This document shows, piece after piece, positions 45,629 through 54,449 of a stretch of 64,000 nt of DNA. The translations under genes and the position numbers were made by a program. Positions within the stretch are counted from its first letter, which is position 1. Each line of letters begins with the position of its first letter. Source of the stretch: Malaciobacter marinus (GTDB lineage: Bacteria > Campylobacterota > Campylobacteria > Campylobacterales > Arcobacteraceae); the NCBI RefSeq assembly GCF_003544855.1, contig NZ_CP032101.1:1240001-1304000 (forward strand), read 5' to 3'. The notes under the pieces are model-generated. The model searched no databases, was not told where the DNA came from, and worked only from the letters and a program-made list of their open reading frames with translations.

Positions 45629-46465
45629 CTATTTTACAATTTGATGAAGTTTCGAACACTGTCCTAAGAATAAATCAACTCCACTCATATCATTCATAAT
45701 ATCTTGGAAACTATGTACGTGTGCGTTATATACATATACAAAAATTTCATCACCTTTTTGTAAAAAATTATGTTTTCCAAACTCCGTATATGCAGTAGCT
45801 CCAGCTGCAATTATCATACCTTTTGCTTTATTTGCATTTTTTAAAAAGGGAGTTAATTCTTCTAATGGTCCACAATCTTCTTGTGTATTAAACTTCTCAA
45901 TCATCCAATCTTTTAATTGTGTAAAAAAGTAGCTATATGATTTTACTGCTGAGATTGTTCCATAATCATATACAATTCCATCTCTTTTTATAAAAGATGC
46001 AATATGATATTTTGCTAATATTGAATTTTCTTCATTAAAGTTATCAATTTTTATAATATCTTGAGACATTCCTTTTGTTCTCTCGCCCCAGTTTTTTTTA
46101 GTACTTAATTTTTTACCATCATTTACTCTAATTGAGCAATCATTAAATGCAGAAAAACTTTTTGGAATAATATCTGTAATTTTTCCATCTTTATATTCAA
46201 AATCACATATTAAAGCAACTTCTGCTTCAACTTGAAGGTTTTCATTTTGCTTTCCATGGCTTAATATAGTATCATCACATAAAGGAAATGTACCTAAAAA
46301 ACTTTCATGGTTTTTTATATAAAAAGGAAAAATTCCTTTTGGTGCATCTTTTTTCTCTGTTTTAATTATAGAAAATTCATCAGCTTCTCCAGCTTCCCCT
46401 AAATGATTTGCAAAATTCCCAGCAACTGCAAAACCTAAATAGTCTTTATACTCTTCTAATATCAT
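45629..46465 (-). CDS. DUF5718 family protein (FAH-like)
   Basis: A 278-residue soluble protein. The N-terminal YLGFAVAGNFANHLGEAGEADEF is the mark of the DUF5718 group; the core (EAEVALICDFEY, SAFNDCSIRV, NWGERTKGMSQ, IIAAGATAYTEFGKHNFLQKGDEIFVYVYN) resembles the fumarylacetoacetate hydrolase fold, including Asp/Glu of a metal site. FAH members act on diketo or oxo acids. It lies between fumC and the class I fumarase gene, all on the minus strand, but a direct metabolic link is not shown. Confidence 0.7.
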   Translation of the reverse strand: MILEEYKDYLGFAVAGNFANHLGEAGEADEFSIIKTEKKDAPKGIFPFYIKNHESFLGTFPLCDDTILSHGKQNENLQVEAEVALICDFEYKDGKITDIIPKSFSAFNDCSIRVNDGKKLSTKKNWGERTKGMSQDIIKIDNFNEENSILAKYHIASFIKRDGIVYDYGTISAVKSYSYFFTQLKDWMIEKFNTQEDCGPLEELTPFLKNANKAKGMIIAAGATAYTEFGKHNFLQKGDEIFVYVYNAHVHSFQDIMNDMSGVDLFLGQCSKLHQIVK

Positions 46466-46596
46466 TTTTTGTTCCTATTATTCCTTATAAAATATTAAAT
46501 AAAATACAAGATAGTATTTTAAACTCATAAACATAGTGTATTTTTATTTGATTAAGTGTGTAAGTGAGGGTATTAAAAAGGATTTAAATGAGAGTT

Positions 46597-46620
46597 TTAC
46601 AAAGGCCTAAGCCTTTGTAA
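46597..46620 (-). terminator. Putative terminator hairpin of the class I fumarase gene
   Basis: Perfect 10-bp stem TTACAAAGGC (46597-46606) and complement (46611-46620) around CTAA, directly after the stop. No T run follows on the minus strand, so it may be a weak or protein-assisted terminator. Confidence 0.5.
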
Positions 46621-48111
46621 TTAAATAGCTCTCCATTTTTGTGGTCCAGTTGTATGAATAGATACACCCTCAGTGTCAACAGCGACTGTTACTGGCATAT
46701 CTTTGACTTCAAACTCATATATTGCTTCCATACCCATCTCTTCAAATGCTACTACTTTCGCATCTTTTATTGATTGTGATATTAAATATGCAGCTCCACC
46801 TGTTGCTATTAGGTATGTTGATTTATACTCTTTTATTAAATCTATTGTTGGTTGCTTTCTTTCAGCTTTCCCTATCATCCCTAATATTCCTATTTCCATC
46901 ATCTCTTTTGTGAATTTATCCATTCTTGTTGATGTTGTTGGTCCTGCTGGTCCTACTTTCTCATCTCTTACTGGATCTACTGGTCCTACATAATATATAA
47001 ATCTATCTTTTAAATCTAAATTATTTGGTAATGCTTTCCCTGCTGCTTTATACTCTACAATTTTTTTATGTGCTGCATCTCTTGCTGTTAAAATCTTCCC
47101 TGACAATAGTAATGTATCCCCTGATTTAAACTGTGACAAATTCTCTTTTGTTAAATCTTCTATATTTACTCTTTTTACACTATCCATTGGTATCTCTAAA
47201 TCTGGCCATATATCCAAATCTGGTTTCTCGAATTTTGCTGCACCTTTTCCATCTAGTTCAAAATGTATATGTCTTGTTGCTGCGCAGTTTGGTATCATTG
47301 CTACTGGTTTTGAAGCTGCATGACATGGGTAATCTAATATCTTTACATCTAATACTGTTGTTAAGCCTCCAAGTCCTTGTGCTCCTATACCTATTTTATT
47401 GATATCTTCATACAGTCTTAATCTTAACTCTTCAACTGCATTCTTTGCTCCTCTTTTCTTTAATTCATGTATATCTACATGATCCATTAAAGACTCTTTT
47501 GCTAGTAGCATTGATTTCTCTGGGTTTCCTCCAATTCCTATTCCTAGTATTCCTGGTGGACACCATCCTGCTCCCATTTGTCTTACATTCTCCATTACCC
47601 AATCATATATTGAATCTGATGGATTTAGCACTGTAAACTTAGATTTATTCTCACTTCCTCCACCTTTTGCTGCAACTGTTATCTCTACTTTATCTGAGTT
47701 ATCTACACTATAATGTATTACTGCTGGAGTATTATTTTTTGTATTCTTTCTCTCTCCTGCTGGGTCACTTACTACTGAGTATCTTAATGTATTATCTGGG
47801 TCTGTATATCCTTTTGCTACTCCCTCATTTAATACTTCTTCTAGCTCTTTTGACAACTCTAGTTTTGCATTTAAACCTACTTTGATAAAAATATTTACTG
47901 ACCCTGTATCTTGGCACAATGGTCTATGTCCCATTGCACACATCTTTGAATTAATTAGAATCTGTGCTATCGCATTTTTTGCTGCTTCTGACTCCTCTTT
48001 TTCATATGCTTCTACCATTCCTTTTACAAAATCTTCTGGATGATAATATGATATATATTGACAGGCTCCGGCGATACTGTCTATTATATCTTGCTCTTTT
48101 ATAACGCTCAT
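46621..48111 (-). CDS. fumA: Class I fumarate hydratase (single chain, possible mesaconase)
   Basis: A 496-residue iron-sulfur hydratase with the alpha and beta parts fused in one chain. Cluster cysteines are visible in CQDTGSVNIF (near 65), GWCPPGILGIGIGG and PNCAATRHIH. The class covers fumarase and, in several bacteria, mesaconase (mesaconate/citramalate). The gene ends a five-gene CoA-ester operon (malyl-CoA lyase-like gene 44 bases upstream), which makes a mesaconate or citramalate role plausible. Codon use is unlike the neighbours: nearly every Ile is ATA, Val GTA, Ala GCA and Pro CCA. Confidence 0.85.
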   Translation of the reverse strand: MSVIKEQDIIDSIAGACQYISYYHPEDFVKGMVEAYEKEESEAAKNAIAQILINSKMCAMGHRPLCQDTGSVNIFIKVGLNAKLELSKELEEVLNEGVAKGYTDPDNTLRYSVVSDPAGERKNTKNNTPAVIHYSVDNSDKVEITVAAKGGGSENKSKFTVLNPSDSIYDWVMENVRQMGAGWCPPGILGIGIGGNPEKSMLLAKESLMDHVDIHELKKRGAKNAVEELRLRLYEDINKIGIGAQGLGGLTTVLDVKILDYPCHAASKPVAMIPNCAATRHIHFELDGKGAAKFEKPDLDIWPDLEIPMDSVKRVNIEDLTKENLSQFKSGDTLLLSGKILTARDAAHKKIVEYKAAGKALPNNLDLKDRFIYYVGPVDPVRDEKVGPAGPTTSTRMDKFTKEMMEIGILGMIGKAERKQPTIDLIKEYKSTYLIATGGAAYLISQSIKDAKVVAFEEMGMEAIYEFEVKDMPVTVAVDTEGVSIHTTGPQKWRAI

Positions 48112-48155
48112 TCTTTTCCTTTCACTTAAAAAGTGACAATATTATACAAATTTCT

Positions 48156-49139
48156 TTATGAAAAAAATCTTTTTGTCACTTCTTCTTGAAGTTTTTGTCC
48201 AGAAAAGTGTGCTCTTTGCACAAGTTCCCAAAAATATCTGTATGTTGCTCTATCATGTAACTCACCATCATATTGAATTGGTCCCCATTCAGCATCTTGT
48301 GCTGCAAGTAAAATATTTTGAGCTGCTTGAAGTTCAGTAAAGTCTGGTTTCATCGCATCTACAATTGCTTGAATTTGTGTTGGATAAATTGACCACATTC
48401 TCATAAATCCAAAATCATTTCTTGCAATTTCAGCATCTTTGTAAGTTTGATATGGATTTTTTAAATCAAGTGTTACATTATGACAAGGTATTACATGATT
48501 TTGAATTGCTGCTTGACAAACTCTTGTTTTTGCAGCTGCAATTAGTCTATGATTAAATTGACCAGGACTTCTCATGTTAATTGCAGGAATTGCACCTTGA
48601 TATCCAGAAACAAAATCCATTAGACCAAAATCTAATACTTGTAACCAAGGTAAAGTAGCAATTTTTTCTACATCATTTAAAGCTCCATGTGTCTCAATTA
48701 AAATATGAATTGGAATTTCTCTTGTTATTCCTACTTCTTTGCATTTTGCTTGAATATAATCAACTTGAGTCTTTACATCTTCAAAAGAAGTTGATTTTGG
48801 AAGAGTAATATAAGCTAATTTTTCACCAGCACCTGGAACTAAAATATCAACATCTTGTCTCCAATCTGGGTGAGAAAAGTCATGAATTCTTGTTCCTGCC
48901 ATATCATAAGGATTTGCATCTGAATTAACAACTTTTACAATCATATTCGCATGTTCTACTTCTTTTCCTGTTTCTGCTCCATCTTCACAATCACAAGTAA
49001 TATCAAAAACTGGACCTAATTTCTTTTGCATTTCAAATGCTTTTAATATTAATTTTTCACTTCCTGCAAAGTGTTCACAAGAAGGGATTATTGGTAAAGA
49101 TTTTCCTGATTCAAATAGTGCTTTATTTGGATGTGTCAT
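48156..49139 (-). CDS. HpcH/HpaI-family malyl-CoA lyase-like protein
   Basis: A 327-residue TIM-barrel aldolase. Opening MTHPNKALFESGKSLPIIPSCEHFAG; FDITCDCEDGAETGK carries the metal Glu/Asp; IPIHILIETHGALNDVEKIA and LDFGLMDFVSGYQGAIPA are the acid and CoA-binding blocks. It belongs to the Mcl (L-malyl-CoA/beta-methylmalyl-CoA lyase) part of the family, which splits methylmalyl-CoA to glyoxylate and propionyl-CoA. It follows the mesaconyl-CoA hydratase-like gene after a 141-base structured gap. Confidence 0.8.
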   Translation of the reverse strand: MTHPNKALFESGKSLPIIPSCEHFAGSEKLILKAFEMQKKLGPVFDITCDCEDGAETGKEVEHANMIVKVVNSDANPYDMAGTRIHDFSHPDWRQDVDILVPGAGEKLAYITLPKSTSFEDVKTQVDYIQAKCKEVGITREIPIHILIETHGALNDVEKIATLPWLQVLDFGLMDFVSGYQGAIPAINMRSPGQFNHRLIAAAKTRVCQAAIQNHVIPCHNVTLDLKNPYQTYKDAEIARNDFGFMRMWSIYPTQIQAIVDAMKPDFTELQAAQNILLAAQDAEWGPIQYDGELHDRATYRYFWELVQRAHFSGQKLQEEVTKRFFS

Positions 49140-49161
49140 AATAGTTTCCTTTTTAATAAAT

Positions 49162-49267
49162 TTTATCCCTAAATTTAAAAAGGGATTTCTTGTTTTCTTC
49201 GTCTACTCATTAAGTAGCCTGTTGTTAAACTCTCTTGGAGAAAACCTAAAGAGAGTAACGAGTTACT
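49162..49267 (-). other. Structured intercistronic region
   Basis: Within the gap before the lyase gene lie an 8-bp stem ACTCTCTT/AAGAGAGT (49229-49236 with 49249-49256), an overlapping 7-bp stem GAGTAAC/GTTACTC (49252-49258 with 49261-49267), and ATCCCT/AGGGAT and CTACT/AGTAG pairs further on. It may stabilise or partly terminate the operon mRNA. No known riboswitch was recognised. Confidence 0.4.
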
Positions 49268-49280
49268 CTTATCTTATAAC

Positions 49281-50339
49281 TTATTTTTTTGTTTTATTTT
49301 TTGGAATGATTACAGTGTAATCTAAATCAAGTACTACATTTTTCAAGTACTTACCATCTTCATCTTTTGGATTACTTATCTCTTCAGATTTTTGATTTTT
49401 AACAGCAACAGTTCTTAATCTTAATAAACCAATATCATCTCTTTCATGATTGATTTTTTCTAAAATTTCCGTGTATGCATAAATAGTATCTTTTGCATAT
49501 GTAGGATTTGCATGTGCTCCACTATTAATAGAGTAAATCCATTGTGCATTTTGTAAACCATTAAAAGAGATACTTCTTGCAATTGATATTATGTGACCTC
49601 CATACATCAATCTTTGACCCATTGGTGTACTTTTCATCATAAAATCATCAAAATGTACTTTTGCATTGTTTTGATAAAGTTTTGTTGCAAGTGTATGATC
49701 ACTATCATCAATAGTAATACCCTCAGTATGGTTTAATCTTTCACCAACTTCGTAATCTTCAAAGAAAAATTCTCCTCCAGTTGTATCAATATCAATATTA
49801 TTTTGTATTGGTATATTAATTTGTTTTGCAATAGCTTGAGTTTTTTCAAATGTTGGAATATCTTTAATATTACTCATTTCATTTTTATTTTTCTTATGAA
49901 CCATAACCCATCTTTTAAGGTTTAGAACCTCTTGTTCATCTTGGTTATAACCAATTGAGTGAACATAAACTACTCCACTTTTACCATTTGAATTCTCTTT
50001 TAATCCAATAATTTCTGTTTCAAGTCTAACTGTGTCTCCTACAAATACAGGATTAGGAAAAGAAACTTCTGCATAACCTAAATTTGCAATTGCATTTAAA
50101 GAGATATCTTGAACAGATTTTCCAAATGTTAAATGAAACATCAATAAATCATCAAGAGGTTTTTTCTTATAACCCATCTTTTGTGCTAATACATCAGATG
50201 AGTGCAGTGCAAATCTACTTCCAGTTAAGGCGATGTAAAAAGATACATCACCATCTGTTATTGTTCTTGGAAGTGGATGAATTATTTTTTGTCCGATTTT
50301 AAAATCTTCAAAAAAGTTTCCTAAATTAATTTTAGACAA
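49281..50339 (-). CDS. MaoC-type double-hotdog hydratase (mesaconyl-CoA hydratase-like)
   Basis: A 352-residue protein. The TTG at 50337-50339 was chosen: AAGGAG sits 6 bases ahead, inside the end of the previous gene, and the longer TTG at 50360 has no site. Two MaoC-like halves (about 10-150 and 185-340) with FFEDFKIGQKIIHPLPRTIT, ALTGSRFALHSSD (catalytic Asp/His type) and FFFEDYEVGERLNHTEGITI. Length and halves fit mesaconyl-CoA hydratase (Mch, about 340), which adds water to mesaconyl-CoA to give beta-methylmalyl-CoA. Gene order with a malyl-CoA lyase-like gene supports this. Confidence 0.8.
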   Translation of the reverse strand: MSKINLGNFFEDFKIGQKIIHPLPRTITDGDVSFYIALTGSRFALHSSDVLAQKMGYKKKPLDDLLMFHLTFGKSVQDISLNAIANLGYAEVSFPNPVFVGDTVRLETEIIGLKENSNGKSGVVYVHSIGYNQDEQEVLNLKRWVMVHKKNKNEMSNIKDIPTFEKTQAIAKQINIPIQNNIDIDTTGGEFFFEDYEVGERLNHTEGITIDDSDHTLATKLYQNNAKVHFDDFMMKSTPMGQRLMYGGHIISIARSISFNGLQNAQWIYSINSGAHANPTYAKDTIYAYTEILEKINHERDDIGLLRLRTVAVKNQKSEEISNPKDEDGKYLKNVVLDLDYTVIIPKNKTKK

Positions 50340-50349
50340 AATGGACTCC

Positions 50350-52869
50350 TTATTTACCAAATAAATTTTGACCTAAAGATTTGTATGTTTCATATAATGA
50401 AATCATCTTTTTAGCCCATTTGATTTTTGAACTATCAACAAGTTTATTATTATATACAATAACTTCTCTACCATCTTTTGCTGCTTCTTCATATTTAGAT
50501 ATCATCTCTTCATATGCTTTCACTTCTGTTTGTTTTGGTGTGAAAATATCATTGATATATTCAATTTGAACTGGATGAATCAATGATTTTCCATCAAATC
50601 CTAAGTTATATGCATCTTTTGTTGAATCTTCACAAGCAAATTCATCATGTACATCATAATATGGTCCATCAATTACTGTTTTGCCATATGCTTTAGCAGC
50701 AAGTGCAATTTGCGATAAGTAATTAAACATCGCTTTAGAACCTTTTTTAATATCGATTTGAAGCCTATTTGCTAATTTATTTGAACCAACAACTACAACT
50801 TCAACTCTTGAACTTGCACTACAAATCTCTTGAATATTTAAAACTGAAAGTGGTGTTTCAATCATAATCATCAATGTTAAATTTGTATCAACTTCATCAA
50901 TTAGTTTAACTGCTTCTAATACATCTTCTTTTGTTTGTATTTTAGAAAACAATAGTCCATCTATTTCTAACTCTTTCGCTAATTCTAAGTCTTTTTTTAA
51001 ATCTTCTGTTTTAAAATTATTTACTCTAAATACTCTTTCAGAATCTCCAAATTTTGAACCACTTTCTTTATAGACAGTTCTTAAAACATCTCTTCCTACT
51101 TCTCTTTGTTCTTGTAAAATAGCCTCAAAATCAAAAATTACAGTATCAGCTAAAACAGATTTTGCTTTTTCTACATTGTGTTTATTATATGCTGGAATAA
51201 AAAGCATAGATCTTCTTGCTTTGTATTCAACAACTTCTTCACCTTTTGTTTTTGCATCTTCTAAATCATGAAGATTTTTAACAAGCTGTTTTCTTAAAAC
51301 TTTTCCATTTTTAGTTCTTGGGTAATCTTTCATACTAAAAATTTTCTTTGGAGCTTTGTATTTTGCTAAATTAGCTTGAGAAAATGTTAAAACTTCTTCT
51401 TCTTGCTCTTTTGTTAAGTTTTCATGACCAATTACAGCAATTGCTACAAGTGTTTTATCTTTTGCAATTTCTAATCCAAATGCAACACAATCTGCTACAA
51501 GTGGATGAGTTTTTACAACTCTTTCTATTTCATGAGGAGATACTCTAAATCCAAATGTATTGATAATGTCATCTTTTCTACCAATAAACCAAATATAACC
51601 ATCTTTATCTCTTTTTGCATAATCTCCTGTAAAGAAGTATCCATCATGTCTTGCTTTTGCAGTTTCATCTTCTAGTTGCCAATATTCAATAAACAATCCA
51701 GGATCATCTTCTCCTATACAAATCATACCTTCTTCTTCAACATCAACTTCTTTTAATGTTTCAGGATCAAGTAGTTTAACAATATGACCAGGTTGAACAA
51801 ATCCTGCACTTCCAGGTCTTATTGGATTATTAATAGAGTGTGAAATATAATAAGAACATTCACTCATTCCAATAGCTTCATAAATATCTTGTTTAAATCT
51901 ATCTCTCCAAGCTTCAATCATCTCAGTTGAAAGATGTTCCCCAGCACTCATACAATATCTTAAACTTGGACAATCATCTATTGTAAATTTAGTTTTTTGA
52001 ATGATTTGTCTATATATAGTTGGTACTCCAATAAATATAGTACACTTATGTTTTTTTATTAAATCAATCCATGTTGAAGCATCATTTGCTCCTTCATAAG
52101 CAATAACTGTATGACCATTAAATAGTGGATCCATTAATGCAGAACCTAAAACATATGTCCAGTTAAATTTTCCAGAATGCATGATTCTATCATTCTTTTT
52201 AAAATTAAACCAATACTCAGTAGCAGGAGTTCTTCCAACTAATGATCTATGTGAGTGTAAAACTCCCTTTGGATAACCAGTAGTTCCTGATGTATATACT
52301 AAATATGCAGGCTCACCAGCTTTTGAATTATAGTGATTAGCTGTTTTATCTGCATTGTTTAAGATTTCATTTAATGCATATACATTAATACCTTTTGGTT
52401 TTTTATAATCATCAACGCTATTTGTTCCTGCAACAATAATAGTTTTTAAATTATCTATATTTTCTAAATATGGAACTAAATTTTCATACATAGAAGCTGA
52501 CATTACAATAGCACTTGCTTGTGAATCTTCAGCAAGATATTTAACTTCTGAACCACTTAATAGTGTAGATGTTGGAACAGCAATTATACCTGCTTTAATA
52601 GCACCAAAAAATGAAATAGGATAAGCCAAAGAGTTTTTTAAACATACTAAAACTCTATCTCTAGCTTCAAGTCCAATTCCAGTAAGAAAATTACAAATTT
52701 GATCAGATTTTTCAGCTAACTCTTTGTATGAAATCTCATCAGTTCCTAATTTGTCATCCTCAATTATCATTGCTGTATTATTTTCGTTTTCTGTTCCTAC
52801 GTGAGCAGAAGTACAAGCTACACCAATATTTAAAAATTCAGGTACTTCAATTTTAATAGTTGAACTCAT
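50350..52869 (-). CDS. Fusion: acyl-CoA synthetase and CitE-like CoA ester lyase
   Basis: An 839-residue two-domain enzyme. Residues 1-545 are an AMP-forming acyl-CoA ligase with YTSGTTGYPKG (near 190), GYFFTGDYAKRD and GRKDDIINTFGFRVSPHEIE, plus the catalytic Lys in RTKNGKVLRK near 530. Residues 550-839 are an HpcH/CitE-type barrel (RRSMLFIPAYNKHNVEKA, TVIFDFEAIL, LMIMIETPLSVLNIQEI, SLIHPVQIEYIN). One frame without a stop joins ligation of an acid to CoA and cleavage of a CoA ester. The CitE half reads FDFEAIL rather than FDLEDAV, so it may be catalytically altered. It overlaps the hydratase frame and starts 15 bases after another CitE gene. Confidence 0.9.
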   Translation of the reverse strand: MSSTIKIEVPEFLNIGVACTSAHVGTENENNTAMIIEDDKLGTDEISYKELAEKSDQICNFLTGIGLEARDRVLVCLKNSLAYPISFFGAIKAGIIAVPTSTLLSGSEVKYLAEDSQASAIVMSASMYENLVPYLENIDNLKTIIVAGTNSVDDYKKPKGINVYALNEILNNADKTANHYNSKAGEPAYLVYTSGTTGYPKGVLHSHRSLVGRTPATEYWFNFKKNDRIMHSGKFNWTYVLGSALMDPLFNGHTVIAYEGANDASTWIDLIKKHKCTIFIGVPTIYRQIIQKTKFTIDDCPSLRYCMSAGEHLSTEMIEAWRDRFKQDIYEAIGMSECSYYISHSINNPIRPGSAGFVQPGHIVKLLDPETLKEVDVEEEGMICIGEDDPGLFIEYWQLEDETAKARHDGYFFTGDYAKRDKDGYIWFIGRKDDIINTFGFRVSPHEIERVVKTHPLVADCVAFGLEIAKDKTLVAIAVIGHENLTKEQEEEVLTFSQANLAKYKAPKKIFSMKDYPRTKNGKVLRKQLVKNLHDLEDAKTKGEEVVEYKARRSMLFIPAYNKHNVEKAKSVLADTVIFDFEAILQEQREVGRDVLRTVYKESGSKFGDSERVFRVNNFKTEDLKKDLELAKELEIDGLLFSKIQTKEDVLEAVKLIDEVDTNLTLMIMIETPLSVLNIQEICSASSRVEVVVVGSNKLANRLQIDIKKGSKAMFNYLSQIALAAKAYGKTVIDGPYYDVHDEFACEDSTKDAYNLGFDGKSLIHPVQIEYINDIFTPKQTEVKAYEEMISKYEEAAKDGREVIVYNNKLVDSSKIKWAKKMISLYETYKSLGQNLFGK

Positions 52870-52884
52870 AGTATTTACTCCTTA

Positions 52885-54018
52885 CTATATTTGACCGTAT
52901 GGCCAGTTTTCTCTAAATGTATGAATTGGCATTTTATTTAATACAGTCAATGCAAACTCTTGGTGTTCTGGGCTTAAGCTTCTAAGTGCATAAGCTCTTA
53001 ATATATTTTGTAATGCTTTTCCAAACATTGGAGGATCTAACATCTCTCCGTTATATCTAATAGCACCACTTAAAAGTGCATCTGCTTCAATTGCTGCTTT
53101 TAATACTGCTACATCATGTTCAATCTCTTTAGGACTTGGAGTAAATGCAACTTTACATACATTTATATGATTTGGTGTAATTACTTGTTTTCCTGTAAGA
53201 CCCATTGCACATTCTTTCCTTGCATGTGCATATACATGTCTTGAAGCATCATCTCCATGTAAATCTAGCCATCGTCTAATATCTTTTTTTTCTAAACATG
53301 AATCTGGTAAAGAGTTAGGTGTAAGTAATACTTCAACTCCACCAATAACACCAGCACCTTTAATTCTTGCTTCCATCGTAAGAATATTAAAGAAAGTTTT
53401 TAACTCATCAATCCATCCCTCAGGAGTAATCTTATAAGCCATTGCTTTAGAAAAGTCATGAATACCAAATACAACATGTTTTACAGTTGAGTAGTCCATT
53501 AAATCAGATGCAATTTGAAGTGATTTAGGGTGCTCAATAATTGGTTGAATTGTAAGGTTTGCATTAATTGAAACTAACCAAGAAGATAAGTCTCTAATCT
53601 CTGCATCTCCATAAACTTCTCCAGCTTTTGCTAAAACAATTACATCAATATATTTATGTATTTGTTTTAACATCTTTAAATCCTCTTCATACTCATCAGT
53701 TCTAAAAGGATTAATTCTTACTGCAATTTGAAAATTTCTTTCTGGAAACTTTGGTAACTCTTGAATTAAAAGTTCTCTACTCATTGCTTTTTGTCTACAA
53801 CCATCTTCTAAGTCAAAAAGTACAGTATGTGCTTTTGTCTTATATGCATGTTTTTGTAGTCTTAATTTTGCTTGTTCCATACTTTCATATGTACCGTCCA
53901 ATGGATTGAACTTAATAGGGGGATAGTATATTTGAATACCAGGCCAGTAACCACCAAGAACTGGCGTTAAGTCATCATTTGCTGTTAATTTTGATAAATC
54001 TATGTGTGATGATGTCAT
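52885..54018 (-). CDS. HpcH/HpaI-family CoA ester lyase
   Basis: A 377-residue barrel aldolase, longer than usual CitE (about 290). Marks are KAHTVLFDLEDGCRQKAMS (metal Glu/Asp), VRINPFRTDEYEED, IQPIIEHPKSLQIASDL and VFGIHDFSKAMAYKITPEG. It is the first gene of the operon under the divergent IclR regulator. By the number of lyases here, the pathway probably has more than one CoA ester to split or one paralogue has a regulatory thioesterase role (as in malyl-CoA thioesterase). Confidence 0.75.
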   Translation of the reverse strand: MTSSHIDLSKLTANDDLTPVLGGYWPGIQIYYPPIKFNPLDGTYESMEQAKLRLQKHAYKTKAHTVLFDLEDGCRQKAMSRELLIQELPKFPERNFQIAVRINPFRTDEYEEDLKMLKQIHKYIDVIVLAKAGEVYGDAEIRDLSSWLVSINANLTIQPIIEHPKSLQIASDLMDYSTVKHVVFGIHDFSKAMAYKITPEGWIDELKTFFNILTMEARIKGAGVIGGVEVLLTPNSLPDSCLEKKDIRRWLDLHGDDASRHVYAHARKECAMGLTGKQVITPNHINVCKVAFTPSPKEIEHDVAVLKAAIEADALLSGAIRYNGEMLDPPMFGKALQNILRAYALRSLSPEHQEFALTVLNKMPIHTFRENWPYGQI

Positions 54019-54449
54019 AACTTTTACCTTTTTGTGTAATTTATTATTTTAACTTATTTCAAAAATTTTATTAACTGGATTTCACTTAATAAAATTTAAT
54101 AAAATTACAGGGTTTCTGTAACTTGAATGTAATTAATCCATATGTAAAATAAACTATAACATAATTTTTACATATAAACAATATTTTAAGAAAAAATTTA
54201 TAAATTCTACAGAGACCATTAAATAGGCTTTTGAAAAGGTTTTGAAAATATAGTTTCATATAGTGAGAAAATATTTTTTTTTCTTCTCATATACTAAAAT
54301 AAAAACTTTAAAAAAAAAATATTTTTTTTTAAAAAATTTACGTTTTTGTAACACAAAACTATTTTAATGGTTAATAAACTGGTATATAAATTCACTTTAA
54401 ATAAAAGCTTGGTAATATAATAAATAATAAATAACAAAAGAAGAGTAGG
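54019..54449. promoter_or_regulatory. Divergent control region with IclR-type operator candidates
   Basis: This 431-base gap is very AT-rich and holds no gene. Inverted repeats that could bind the IclR protein are TTACAG-GGTTT-CTGTAA (54105-54121) and TTTTGT-AAC-ACAAAA (54344-54358). A further hairpin-like pair with arms ending TGAGAA/TTCTCA flanks a T run near 54260-54290. The first lies ahead of the CoA-ester operon, the second ahead of the regulator gene. Confidence 0.4.

Noticed and set aside
47133-47885. Several long leucine-rich plus-strand frames opposite the class I fumarase gene
   Set aside because: They mirror the A-ending codon bias of the fumarase gene; no ribosome sites or family motifs.
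49162-49267. Known riboswitch or tRNA-like element
   Set aside because: Stems are present but no conserved riboswitch core or tRNA arm pattern was recognised.
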